A stretch of DNA of 15,210 bases from Verrucomicrobiota bacterium (GCA_022709625.1 JAKLIL010000007.1:1-15210), one strand, 5' to 3'. Counted from the first letter of the stretch, positions 7,114 to 13,829 are shown. A program made the numbers and translations. Notes: generated by a model not told the origin, from the sequence alone.

Positions 7114-7950
7114 TTACAGGTCTTCCTTGGCCAGTTCTTTCCAGAACTGGAGGATGAGCTTCTTCATGCTGGCCATGGCCTTTTGGGAGGTCTCGAAGAC
7201 TTCCTGGTGGGTCAGGGCCTGGTTGAGGATGCCGGCGGCCATGTTGGTGATGCAGGAGAGGCCGACGACGCGCAGGCTGGCCGCGTTGGCCAGCATGGCC
7301 TCGGGCACGGTGCTCATGCCGACGGCGTCGGCGCCGAGGGTCCGCCAGGCGCGGACTTCGGCCGGGGTCTCGTAGGTCGGGCCCGTGCCGGCGAAATAGA
7401 CGCCGCGGCGCAGCGCCACTTGGGCCTTCTTGCCGGCGCGGGCGAGCGCGCCGCGGAGCTGGCGGTCGTAGATGAACGACTGGTCGGGGAAGCGCGGGCC
7501 CCAGAACGGATCGTGCGTGCCCAACAGCGGCGTGACGCCCATCATGTTGATGTGGTCTTCGATGATCATCAGGTCGCCGGGCTTCCACTTGGGATTGGTG
7601 CCGCCGGCGGCGTTGGTGAGGAACACGGCCTTCGCGCCGAGGCTCTTCAGCAGGAAGAGGGGCGTGGCGACGGCTTCCCAACCCGCGCCTTCGTAATAGT
7701 GGCGGCGGCCTTGGAAGACGAAGGTTTCGATGCCGGCGGACTTGCCCCAGACGAGGCGGCCCGCATGGCCTGCCACGCCGGCCTTGCCCAGGCCAGGAAT
7801 CTTTTCGTAGGACAGGACGCCGAGCGGTTCGAAGGAATCGGCGATGTCGCTGAGGCCGGACCCGAGAATCATGCCCAGCCGGAGCTTGGCCTTGGGGAAG
7901 GCCTTTTTCACGGCGGCGAGGGAGGCTTCGAGCGGTTTGCGTTGGATCAT
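7114..7950 (-). CDS. punA: Purine nucleoside phosphorylase, trimeric type
   Basis: Phosphorolysis of (deoxy)inosine and (deoxy)guanosine to base and (deoxy)ribose-1-phosphate, in the cytoplasm. The 278-residue protein shows PNP/MTAP-family motifs in order: GSGLSD at 30-35, GRRHYYEG at 81-88 (phosphate-binding His), LTNAAGGTNP at 111-120, PTYETPAE at 191-198, GMSTVPEA at 211-218 (sugar site) and ITN at 234-236. E198 and N236 correspond to human PNP E201 and N243, which recognise 6-oxopurines, so inosine and guanosine are preferred over adenosine. The ATG at 7950 has AGGAGA eight bases upstream. The frame runs open much further upstream but there it only shadows deoA. It follows deoA after 110 bases of repeat-bearing spacer. 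Its product feeds deoB, and adenine nucleosides would need the add gene at the left edge. Confidence 0.93.
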   Translation of the reverse strand: MIQRKPLEASLAAVKKAFPKAKLRLGMILGSGLSDIADSFEPLGVLSYEKIPGLGKAGVAGHAGRLVWGKSAGIETFVFQGRRHYYEGAGWEAVATPLFLLKSLGAKAVFLTNAAGGTNPKWKPGDLMIIEDHINMMGVTPLLGTHDPFWGPRFPDQSFIYDRQLRGALARAGKKAQVALRRGVYFAGTGPTYETPAEVRAWRTLGADAVGMSTVPEAMLANAASLRVVGLSCITNMAAGILNQALTHQEVFETSQKAMASMKKLILQFWKELAKEDL

Positions 7951-7983
7951 ATCTTGTCTCCTGCGGGGAAGGTTGGAACAGCC

Positions 7984-8004
7984 GGCCGGGTCAACGCCCC
8001 GGCC
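7984..8004. repeat. GC-rich inverted repeat in deoA-pnp gap
   Basis: GGCCGGG and CCCGGCC pair as a perfect 7-bp stem with a 7-base loop. There is no T tract on either side, so it is not a standard terminator. It looks like a REP-type dispersed element. Confidence 0.6.
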
Positions 8005-8013
8005 TACAACCAA

Positions 8014-8060
8014 TCCAATCCTGTTTTCCTGTTGTTTCCTGTTTTCCTGCTTTGATTGGA
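8014..8060. repeat. TCCAATC inverted repeat enclosing CCTGTTTTCCTG units
   Basis: TCCAATC (8014-8020) and its complement GATTGGA (8054-8060) bracket two identical CCTGTTTTCCTG units at 8020-8031 and 8038-8049. The right arm abuts the deoA stop codon (8061-8063). It fills the rest of the deoA-pnp spacer and is probably a dispersed intergenic repeat. Confidence 0.6.
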
Positions 8061-9371
8061 TCAGCCCGTGATGCGGGCGACGATGGGTTTGGGCGTGGCG
8101 ACGGGCTGGGGCGAGATCTCGAAGGCTTTTTCGACGTAAGCCATGGCCTGCGCGAGCTTTTCTTCGGAATTCGCGTGCACGACGACGAGCGGTTGGCCCT
8201 TTGCGACCTGATCGCCGATCTTGGCGAGGCCGGAAGTGCCGACGCCGTAGTCGATCTTGTCGTCGGTCTTCTGGCGGCCGCCGCCGAGGACGAGGACCGC
8301 GCGCCCGATGGATTCGGCGTCCACCTTGGCCAGATAGCCGGCGGCGGGGGCGGGGAAGGGCTTCACGATGGAGGCCTTCGGCAGCTTGGACAGATCGTCG
8401 AGCGCGGCGACGTCGGCGCCGTGGAGCGCGGCCATTTCCTTGAACTTCGCGAACGCGGCGCCGGAGGCGATGATCTTCTTCAGGATGCCGACGGCTTCTT
8501 CCGCCGTGGCGGCCTTCTTGCCCAGCACGAGCATCTCGGCGGTGAGGGCCATCGTGATGTTCATGAGATCTTCGTCCGCGTGCTGGCCCTGCAGGCATTC
8601 CATGGACTCGATGATTTCCAGCGCGTTGCCGGCGGTGCGGCCCAGCGGCTGGTTCATGTCCGTCAGGAGCGCGACCATGCCCTTGTTCATGGCCTTGCCG
8701 ACGCGGACCATGGACTGGGCGAGGGCGGTGGCGTCTTCGATCGTGCGCATGAAGGCGCCGGTGCCCCACTTGACGTCGAGCACGAGCGAGTCGATGCCTT
8801 CGGCCATCTTCTTGCACATGATGGAGGCCGTGATCAGCGGGATCGACGCCACGGTGCCGGTGACGTCGCGCAAGGCGTAGAGCTTCTTGTCGGCGGGCGC
8901 GATCTCGCCGGTTTGGCCGATCATCGAGAAGCCACATTTGTGGATCGTCTCGATGAACTGCTTTTCGGAGAGATTGACGTTGAAGCCGGGAATGGACTCC
9001 AGCTTGTCGAGGGTGCCGCCGGTGATGCCGAGGCCGCGGCCCGAGATCATCGGGACGGCCAGGCCCGCGCAGGCGGCGAGCGGGGCGAGGATGAGCGAGA
9101 CCTTGTCGCCGATGCCGCCGGTGGAATGCTTGTCCACCTTGGGCAGCATGATGGAGGAAGTGTCCACCATCGCGCCCGAGTGCATCATGACGCCGGTCAG
9201 GACGGCGGTTTCCTCGGGCGTCATGCCCTTGAGGAAGATCGCCATGGCCATGGCCGACATCTGGTAGTCGGGAATCGTGCCCTGGGTAAAGCCGTTGAGG
9301 AAGAAGCGGATTTCCTCGGCGGTCAGGACGTGGCCGTCGCGTTTCTTTTCAATAATCCATTGGGGAACCAT
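8061..9371 (-). CDS. deoA: Thymidine/pyrimidine nucleoside phosphorylase
   Basis: Phosphorolysis of thymidine and deoxyuridine (and uridine, if of the Pdp type) to base and deoxyribose-1-phosphate. The 436-residue length is normal for DeoA/Pdp. The phosphate-binding signature KHSTGGIGDKVSL starts at K81. The pyrimidine-binding set is present in YALRDVTG (R168) and ITASIMCKK (S183, K187), matching E. coli R171, S186 and K190. The GRGLGITGGTLDKLES block follows the N-terminal helical domain, and the C-terminal alpha/beta domain carries VGTSGLAKIGDQV. The ATG at 9371 has AAGGAG upstream. It lies 103 bases after deoB, in a gap with a hairpin and an AT-rich repeat, and 110 bases before pnp. It supplies deoxyribose-1-phosphate to DeoB. 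DeoA and Pdp specificity cannot be separated with confidence by eye. Confidence 0.95.
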   Translation of the reverse strand: MVPQWIIEKKRDGHVLTAEEIRFFLNGFTQGTIPDYQMSAMAMAIFLKGMTPEETAVLTGVMMHSGAMVDTSSIMLPKVDKHSTGGIGDKVSLILAPLAACAGLAVPMISGRGLGITGGTLDKLESIPGFNVNLSEKQFIETIHKCGFSMIGQTGEIAPADKKLYALRDVTGTVASIPLITASIMCKKMAEGIDSLVLDVKWGTGAFMRTIEDATALAQSMVRVGKAMNKGMVALLTDMNQPLGRTAGNALEIIESMECLQGQHADEDLMNITMALTAEMLVLGKKAATAEEAVGILKKIIASGAAFAKFKEMAALHGADVAALDDLSKLPKASIVKPFPAPAAGYLAKVDAESIGRAVLVLGGGRQKTDDKIDYGVGTSGLAKIGDQVAKGQPLVVVHANSEEKLAQAMAYVEKAFEISPQPVATPKPIVARITG

Positions 9372-9390
9372 GTGAACTCCTTAAAAACTC

Positions 9391-9437
9391 AATGTCCAAT
9401 ATCCAATATTCCATGTCCAATCATCAAGTGAACAGCC
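9391..9437 (-). repeat. AT-rich dispersed repeat upstream of deoA (copy A)
   Basis: Matches copy B at 10701-10746 at 42 of 47 aligned positions, including the shared block ATGTCCAATCATCAAG. It stands directly before the deoA ribosome binding site. On the minus strand it holds TTGATG (9422-9427) and, after 18 bases, GATATT (9398-9403), a modest promoter-like pair. Confidence 0.8.
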
Positions 9438-9439
9438 GA

Positions 9440-9461
9440 CCCCCGACGAGGGCGTCGGGGG
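9440..9461. repeat. Hairpin in deoB-deoA gap
   Basis: CCCCCGACG and CGTCGGGGG form a perfect 9-bp stem with a 4-base loop, 14 bases past the deoB stop codon. No T tract follows on the minus strand, so it may stabilise or process the transcript rather than end it. It could also act as a Rho-linked or weak terminator. Confidence 0.6.
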
Positions 9462-9474
9462 CTCCATTCCGATC

Positions 9475-10647
9475 CTAGACGAACGATGCGCCGCGGGGGA
9501 TGGCGGGGATGTTGAAGAACTTGGCCAGCGACTGGGCGATGTCGTAGAAGCCGCGGCGGATGCCGAGGTTTTCGACGGGCTCGCCGGGGCGGAAGACCAG
9601 CAGGGGCACGTATTCCCGCGTGTGGTCGGTGCCCTGGAAGGTCGGGTCGTTGCCGTGGTCGGCGGTGAGGATGAGCATGTCGCCTTCCTGAACGAGCGGC
9701 AGGTAGTTCGCCAGCCACTGGTCGGTCAGTTCGAGGCTGTGCGCGTAGCCCTTGGCGTCGCGGCGGTGGCCGTAGACCATGTCGTAGTCGATGAAATTCG
9801 CGACGATGAGGCCGGAATCCTTTTCCTGCGTCCATTTCTCGACGAGCGCCTGGGAGTCGGCGTTGTTGCCGGTGTGGACGGACTCGGTGATGCCGCGATG
9901 GCAGTAGATGTCCTCGATCTTGCCTACGGCGTAGACGGGGATGTTCTTGGCCACGAGGCGTTCGAGGATCGTGGGCTCGCTGGGCAGATAGGCGAAGTCC
10001 TTGCGGTTTTCGGTGCGCTTGAAGGCGCCGGGTTTCCCGACGAAGGGGCGGGCGATGACGCGGCCGACGCGCAGGGGATCGCAGAGCCGGCGGGCGATCT
10101 CGCAGTAGCGGTATAGTTCGGGGACGGGGACGGCTTCCTCGTGGGCGGCGATCTGGAAGACGCTGTCGGCGGAGGTGTAGCAGATCAGCGCGCCGGTTTT
10201 CAGGTGTTCCGGCCCGAGTTCGTCGATGATGGCGGTGCCGCTGGCGGCTTTGTTGCCGATGAGCTTGCGGCCGGTTTCCTTCTCGAACGCCGCGATCAGA
10301 TCGGGCGGGAAGGAGTTCCCAAACGGGAAGTTGTGGAAGCCGGGATCCACTTCGAGGCCGGCGATTTCCCAGTGGCCGGTGATGGTGTCCTTGCCGTCGG
10401 ACATTTCGCGCATGGCGCCGTAGGACGCGATTGGCTTCGCCTCGGGCGGGACGCCGGCGATCTTTTCCTTGAAGGGCAGCAGGCCTGGGACGTTGCCGAG
10501 GCCCATTTTCTGCATCGTGGGCACGTTCAGTCCGCCGGCGGCGGCCGCGAGGTGCGGGAGGGTGGAGGCGCCGACGTCGCCGTATTCGGCCGCGTCGGGA
10601 GCGGCGCCGATGCCCACGGAATCCAGGATGATCAGGATGGCTTTCAT
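9475..10647 (-). CDS. deoB: Phosphopentomutase
   Basis: Interconverts (deoxy)ribose-1-phosphate and (deoxy)ribose-5-phosphate, linking the phosphorylases to DeoC. The 390-residue protein belongs to the alkaline phosphatase superfamily. It shows LDSVGIGAAPDA with the metal ligand D9, GKDTITGHWE with T88 (the phosphorylated threonine, T85 in Bacillus cereus DeoB), NFIDYDMVYGH in the cap-to-core region, and TADHGNDPTFQGTDHTREY, which carries the remaining metal ligands. Length and order are typical. The start is the ATG at 10647; an upstream in-frame ATG at 10716 would add 23 unrelated residues and is rejected because DeoB proteins begin at this strand. An AGG lies seven bases upstream. It is the first gene after the BMC operon terminator, so it needs its own promoter (see 10708-10737). 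Confidence 0.95.
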   Translation of the reverse strand: MKAILIILDSVGIGAAPDAAEYGDVGASTLPHLAAAAGGLNVPTMQKMGLGNVPGLLPFKEKIAGVPPEAKPIASYGAMREMSDGKDTITGHWEIAGLEVDPGFHNFPFGNSFPPDLIAAFEKETGRKLIGNKAASGTAIIDELGPEHLKTGALICYTSADSVFQIAAHEEAVPVPELYRYCEIARRLCDPLRVGRVIARPFVGKPGAFKRTENRKDFAYLPSEPTILERLVAKNIPVYAVGKIEDIYCHRGITESVHTGNNADSQALVEKWTQEKDSGLIVANFIDYDMVYGHRRDAKGYAHSLELTDQWLANYLPLVQEGDMLILTADHGNDPTFQGTDHTREYVPLLVFRPGEPVENLGIRRGFYDIAQSLAKFFNIPAIPRGASFV

Positions 10648-10700
10648 AGTCGGCCTGCTTTCTTTCCCGCGCGAGGCGCGGAGGGGGTTTTTAGGCTCAC

Positions 10701-10746
10701 AATATTCAATATACAATATTCAATGTCCAATCATCAAGGAACAGCC
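10701..10746 (-). repeat. AT-rich dispersed repeat upstream of deoB (copy B)
   Basis: Second copy of the repeat at 9391-9437, in the same orientation and also in the leader of a nucleoside-catabolism gene. Further AT-rich sequence of the same style (ATTGAAGATTGAACATTG) continues to about 10792. Confidence 0.8.
10708..10737 (-). promoter_or_regulatory. deoB: Candidate deoB promoter within the repeat
   Basis: On the minus strand TTGATG (10732-10737, four of six to the -35 consensus) is followed after 18 bases by TATATT (10708-10713, five of six to the -10 consensus). This would start transcription near 10701, about 54 bases before the deoB ATG. It is the best sigma-70-like match in the spacer between the BMC operon terminator and deoB. 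AT-rich repeats can mimic promoters by chance. Confidence 0.4.
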
Positions 10747-10810
10747 CTTCACGCATATGAACATTGAAGATTGAACATTGCTTATTGGATATTGGGGCTT
10801 CATGAAATTG

Positions 10811-10834
10811 AAAAACCCCGTTTTCACGGGGTTT
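10811..10834 (-). terminator. Intrinsic terminator of the BMC operon
   Basis: The minus strand reads AAACCCCG, a TGAAAA loop, CGGGGTTT and further T residues. The stem is 8 bp, and the trailing T run (five in a row) makes a textbook Rho-independent terminator. The loop contains the TGA stop codon of the last BMC-P gene. It separates the shell operon from deoB. Confidence 0.85.
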
Positions 10835-11102
10835 GCGCTTCGGTTATGGCATCCACGATGCCGACAATCACACTGCGAACCGGCCCATCCTTCGATGCGA
10901 GCACCTGGCGCGCTCCGTTGCCTTCGTCGAGAACCAGCACCGTTTCGCCGGGGCCGGCGCCCGCGCCGTCCACGGCGACGACGTAGCCGGAAGTCGGCGT
11001 GCCGTCCGTTTCGATGCGTTCCACCACGAGCAGCTTCTTGCCGTCGTAGAACGGGTGGTTGATGGTCGAATGGATGTTGCCGAGGACCTTGCCGAGGATC
11101 AT
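10824..11102 (-). CDS. BMC-P shell vertex protein (EutN/CcmL), third copy
   Basis: Pentameric protein that caps the vertices of a bacterial microcompartment. The 92-residue protein has the EutN/CcmL fold signatures: MILGKVLGNIHSTI at the N-terminus, LLVVERI, GYVVAVDGAGAGPGETVLVLDEG at about 41-63 (quoted in parts here: VAVDGAGAGPGE, TVLVLDEG), a GARQVL step, and VRSVIVGIVDAI near the C-terminus. The start is the ATG at 11102, which overlaps the TGA of the previous BMC-P gene as ATGA, so translational coupling is likely; the ribosome binding site is weak (AAGGCGG). A longer in-frame start at 11180 lies inside the preceding gene and is rejected. It is the last gene of the shell operon, its stop codon sitting in the terminator loop. 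Three different BMC-P paralogues in one locus is a PVM-type trait. Confidence 0.93.
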   Translation of the reverse strand: MILGKVLGNIHSTINHPFYDGKKLLVVERIETDGTPTSGYVVAVDGAGAGPGETVLVLDEGNGARQVLASKDGPVRSVIVGIVDAITEAQTP

Positions 11103-11389
11103 GCCGGACCGCCTTTCCAGTTCGGCGCCTCGACGCCGTCGACGATGCCGATGATGGCGTGGTCCACGGGCACGAACCACGGATTCAGCGCCAAGGCGGC
11201 TTCGCGGCCGCCCTCGTAGTAGACCAGTTCGTCGGGGCCGGCCATGCGCGTGCCGTCGGCGCAGACGATGGGCGCGCCTTTTTCCGCGCCGTCCTTGGCG
11301 AGCGGCTGGACCAGCAGCATGGGCACGCCCTGCAGGCCTTCGTAGACCTGGGTGGAGACCACGGTTCCGATGACTTTTCCCAAAAGCAT
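11099..11389 (-). CDS. BMC-P shell vertex protein (EutN/CcmL), second copy
   Basis: A 96-residue member of the EutN/CcmL pentamer family. The N-terminus MLLGKVIGTVVSTQ and the C-terminal VDHAIIGIVDGVE are clear family signatures. The middle is divergent: where the other two copies read VAxDxxGAGxGE followed by a small-residue loop, this one reads VCADGTRMAGPDELVYYEGG, so the vertex surface should differ. AAGGAA precedes the ATG at 11389. It starts 18 bases after the preceding BMC-T stop and overlaps the next BMC-P by four bases. It probably gives vertices of a different kind or a specialised pentamer in the same shell. Confidence 0.92.
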   Translation of the reverse strand: MLLGKVIGTVVSTQVYEGLQGVPMLLVQPLAKDGAEKGAPIVCADGTRMAGPDELVYYEGGREAALALNPWFVPVDHAIIGIVDGVEAPNWKGGPA

Positions 11390-11407
11390 GGCGGGTTCCT
11401 TGTCGCG

Positions 11408-12022
11408 CTAGGACGCGGTTTCTCCTTCGAGTTCGAGCGGTTGGGCGAGATCGAAGCGGGTCGAAACGGAAATCTGCTGCAGCAAGGCGTCGTGGGGGGC
11501 GGTGAGGATCCGGTACTGGGCGGGGATGCCGCGGGTTTCCAGCGTGGCCAGCGCGATTTCCTGCGCGGCTTCGACGTCGAACAGGTCGCCTTGCAGGATG
11601 GCGAGGCCGCGGCCGGCCATGCGCGGGTCGCCGGCGCGGAATTCGATCAGTTCGACGGGCACGCCCTTCATGGCGCGTTCGATGGCCTGCAGGTTGCAGG
11701 ACACGGTCGGGGTTTCGAGTATCCAGAGGGGGCCGGCGCCCATCTTGCGCACGTTGCCGAGCACGGCGTCGTAGAGGCCGGGGTGGATGTCGGGCAGAAA
11801 GGTGTCATCGGCCACCTGCAAACCGCCGTGGAACAGGGCTTCGGCGTGGGCTTCGGCCACGGAAGCGGTGGTGCCCGCCAGCAAAATCAAGAATCTACCG
11901 GCCCCGATGGTGCCGGACCGGATCAGCGAAATCGGGGATTTCTTGAGCAGCGCGTCGGCGGCGAAGAGGCCGGCCGGTACGCTGGTGAATTCGATGGCGG
12001 CGAATGCGGGCTGGGACTTCAT
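11408..12022 (-). CDS. BMC-T trimeric shell protein, tandem BMC domains
   Basis: Pseudohexameric trimer forming a facet tile of the microcompartment shell. The 204-residue protein has two BMC domains. The first, at about 7-62, has AIEFTSVPAGLFAADALLKK and then an IGAGRFLILLAG strand. The second, at about 97-162, has LWILETPTVSCNLQAIERAM and then GRGLAILQGDLFDVEAAQE. Domain order is not permuted, unlike the other BMC-T at 14250-14885, so this resembles the single-stacking BMC-T group. C109 at the start of the second domain could face the pore, where some BMC-T proteins bind metal or an iron-sulfur cluster, but this is speculative. Its ATG shares one base with the TGA of the aldehyde dehydrogenase gene (TGATG), indicating coupled translation. 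The frame is open far upstream, but that is a shadow of the dehydrogenase. Confidence 0.85.
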   Translation of the reverse strand: MKSQPAFAAIEFTSVPAGLFAADALLKKSPISLIRSGTIGAGRFLILLAGTTASVAEAHAEALFHGGLQVADDTFLPDIHPGLYDAVLGNVRKMGAGPLWILETPTVSCNLQAIERAMKGVPVELIEFRAGDPRMAGRGLAILQGDLFDVEAAQEIALATLETRGIPAQYRILTAPHDALLQQISVSTRFDLAQPLELEGETAS

Positions 12023-13479
12023 CAGACGATCCGGAAGTGGTCCACGAGCGTGCAGCGGCGGGAGCGCGAGAAACTGCGCGGAGTGGTGAGGCCTTCGCCG
12101 GTGGGCGAGGCGATGGTGAAGGAGGTGTAGCCCTCGCCGCCGAAGGCGAGGCCGGCCTGCGAGCGGCCGTTCTTGACGAAAATGGAGCAATTGCACTGGC
12201 GCGCCATCTTCGAGAGCTTGTCGATGTTGCGCGAATGCATCAGCGCCGTGTGGTAGTTGAAGCCCTCCATCTGCAGGGCGATATCGATGGCGTAGTCCAC
12301 GTTCGGCACGCGGCAGATGGGCATGACCGGCATCATCTGCTCGGTCCAAAGCAGGGGGTGGTCTTCGGGCACCTCGACGATGGCGAGGCGCGTGGTGGAC
12401 GGGGCGGAGATGCCGATCTGGGAGAGAATCTTGTCCGCGTTCTGGCCGATGCACTTGCGGTGGACTTCCGCATGGCCGCGCGGGCCGGCCATCTTGGAAA
12501 AGATGACTTGTTCCATGGCCGGAATCTTGGATTTGTCGATCAACACCGCGTTGTTGCGCAGCATGGCCTGGATCAGCTTGTCGGCCACGGAGGCGACGAC
12601 GACGGTTTCCTTTTCCTCGACGCAGATGACGTTGTTGTCGAAGGAGGCGCCCAGGACGATGTCCGCGGCCGCCTTGTCGATGTCGGCAGTCTCGTCCACG
12701 ACGACGGGCGGATTGCCCGGCCCGGCGCAAATGGCGCGCTTGCCGCTGGACATGGCGGCCTTGACCACGCCGCCGCCGCCGGTGACGACGATGACGCGGA
12801 CATCGGGATGCTTCATGAGCTGGCCGGCGGACTCGATCGTCGGTTCGGCGACGCAGGTCACGACGTTGGCCGGCCCGCCGGCGGCGACAATGGCCTTGTT
12901 GAGCAAGGCGACGGTTTGAATGGAGCATTGCTTGGCCGAAGGATGGACGTTGAAGACGACCGCGTTGCCGGCGGCCAGCATGCCGATGGCGTTGCAGATG
13001 ATGGTCGAGGTGGGATTGGTCGTCGGCGTGATCGCCCCGAGGATGCCGAACGGGGCGGGTTCGATCAGGGTGAGGCCGTGGTCGCCGGTGAAGGCGACAG
13101 GCGGCAAATCTTCCGTGCCGGGCGTTTTTTCGATGACGAGTTGGTTCTTGAGGATTTTGTCCTCGAAGCGGCCGAGGCCCGTTTCGTCCGCGGCGGCCTT
13201 GGCGAGGGCCGTGGCGTTTTCGCGCATGACGGAACGGATGCTCTCGATGACCTCGCCGCGCTTGGAGAGGCACAAATTGGAATAGACGGGGAAAGCGGCC
13301 TTGGCGGCGGCGACGGCTTCGTTCACCGTCGGGAACACGCCCAGAGCGCCTTCGGCAAAGGCCGCGCCGGCGGCCGGCGCAGAGGCGGGGACGCCGACGT
13401 TGGTCGGGGCGGGGGCGCCGCGCAAATCGCCGGCGATGCGCCGGGCGATGGCTTCAATGTCCTGGTCGGTCAATTTCAT
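12022..13479 (-). CDS. CoA-acylating aldehyde dehydrogenase (PduP/EutE-like), BMC cargo
   Basis: Oxidises an aldehyde with CoA and NAD+ to acyl-CoA and NADH; here the expected substrate is acetaldehyde from DeoC, giving acetyl-CoA. The 485-residue protein starts with an amphipathic helix, MKLTDQDIEAIARRIAGDLR, followed by an Ala/Pro/Gly linker to about residue 48. This is the form of an encapsulation peptide that targets cargo to the shell lumen. The catalytic domain has FGILGAITPTTNPTST (144-159), VVTGGGGVV, the catalytic Cys C286 in NNVICVEEKE, and the PduP-type C-terminal pattern GEGYTSFTIASPTGEG followed by SRSRRC. GGGAGT precedes the ATG at 13479. It sits inside the shell operon between a BMC-P and a BMC-T gene. 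Propionaldehyde is possible for the family, but no diol dehydratase is seen here. Confidence 0.93.
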   Translation of the reverse strand: MKLTDQDIEAIARRIAGDLRGAPAPTNVGVPASAPAAGAAFAEGALGVFPTVNEAVAAAKAAFPVYSNLCLSKRGEVIESIRSVMRENATALAKAAADETGLGRFEDKILKNQLVIEKTPGTEDLPPVAFTGDHGLTLIEPAPFGILGAITPTTNPTSTIICNAIGMLAAGNAVVFNVHPSAKQCSIQTVALLNKAIVAAGGPANVVTCVAEPTIESAGQLMKHPDVRVIVVTGGGGVVKAAMSSGKRAICAGPGNPPVVVDETADIDKAAADIVLGASFDNNVICVEEKETVVVASVADKLIQAMLRNNAVLIDKSKIPAMEQVIFSKMAGPRGHAEVHRKCIGQNADKILSQIGISAPSTTRLAIVEVPEDHPLLWTEQMMPVMPICRVPNVDYAIDIALQMEGFNYHTALMHSRNIDKLSKMARQCNCSIFVKNGRSQAGLAFGGEGYTSFTIASPTGEGLTTPRSFSRSRRCTLVDHFRIV

Positions 13480-13505
13480 GTCGAACTCCCGCCGGTTGGG
13501 TTGGG

Positions 13506-13533
13506 GCGGCGCGGACGCCGCGCCGCGGCGTCC
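13506..13533. repeat. Overlapping GC-rich inverted repeats in BMC-P/aldehyde dehydrogenase gap
   Basis: Two alternative stems share bases: GCGGCGCGG/CCGCGCCGC (13506-13526, 9 bp, 3-base loop) and GGACGCCGCG/CGCGGCGTCC (13513-13533, 10 bp around one central base). They cannot form together. No T tract follows. It fills much of the 62-base gap between the first BMC-P gene and the dehydrogenase gene. Confidence 0.65.
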
Positions 13534-13541
13534 CTACCTCG

Positions 13542-13829
13542 CTATTTGACGTACTTGGTCTCGCCGCCGACTTCCCAGGTGTCGACGATCGCCATGATGA
13601 CGTTGTCGACGGGCTTGTTCTGGGTCAGGGCCGTTTGGCGGGCGGATGAACCGGCCGCGGTCAGGACCATTTCGCCGACGCCGGCGCCCATGGCGTCGGC
13701 GGCGACGACGAACGAGGAGGTCTCCTTGCCGTCGGGATCCACGAGCCGAACCAGGAGAAAACGGATGCCGTCCAAAACGGGTTCCTTGCGGGTGGACACG
13801 ACGGTGCCGACGACTTTGCCGAGATTCAT
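13542..13829 (-). CDS. BMC-P shell vertex protein (EutN/CcmL), first copy
   Basis: A 95-residue pentamer protein and the most canonical of the three BMC-P copies: MNLGKVVGTVVSTRKEP, then FLLVRLVDPDGK, FVVAADAMGAGVGEMVL, AAGSSARQTAL and NVIMAIVDTWEV. These are the standard EutN/CcmL strands and the vertex loop. The ATG at 13829 has a strong GGAGG six bases upstream. It lies between two structured gaps: a 12-bp hairpin before it and the overlapping GC-rich stems after it. It should cap shell vertices together with, or instead of, the copies at 11099 and 10824. Confidence 0.94.
   Translation of the reverse strand: MNLGKVVGTVVSTRKEPVLDGIRFLLVRLVDPDGKETSSFVVAADAMGAGVGEMVLTAAGSSARQTALTQNKPVDNVIMAIVDTWEVGGETKYVK

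Noticed and set aside
7114..8937. 607-codon frame that would extend the purine nucleoside phosphorylase at its N-terminus
   Set aside because: The extra 330 residues overlap deoA in another frame and look random (Arg/His-rich). The ATG at 7950 has a strong ribosome binding site and fits the family length.
8052..9431. 459-codon plus-strand frame antisense to deoA
   Set aside because: It mirrors the whole of a clear deoA gene; composition is His/Gly/Asp/Val-rich as in other antisense shadows and no family motif is present.
11408..13273. 621-codon frame that would fuse an extra domain to the BMC-T protein
   Set aside because: The added part is a shadow of the aldehyde dehydrogenase; the ATG at 12022 overlaps the dehydrogenase stop codon as TGATG and gives a normal two-domain BMC-T.
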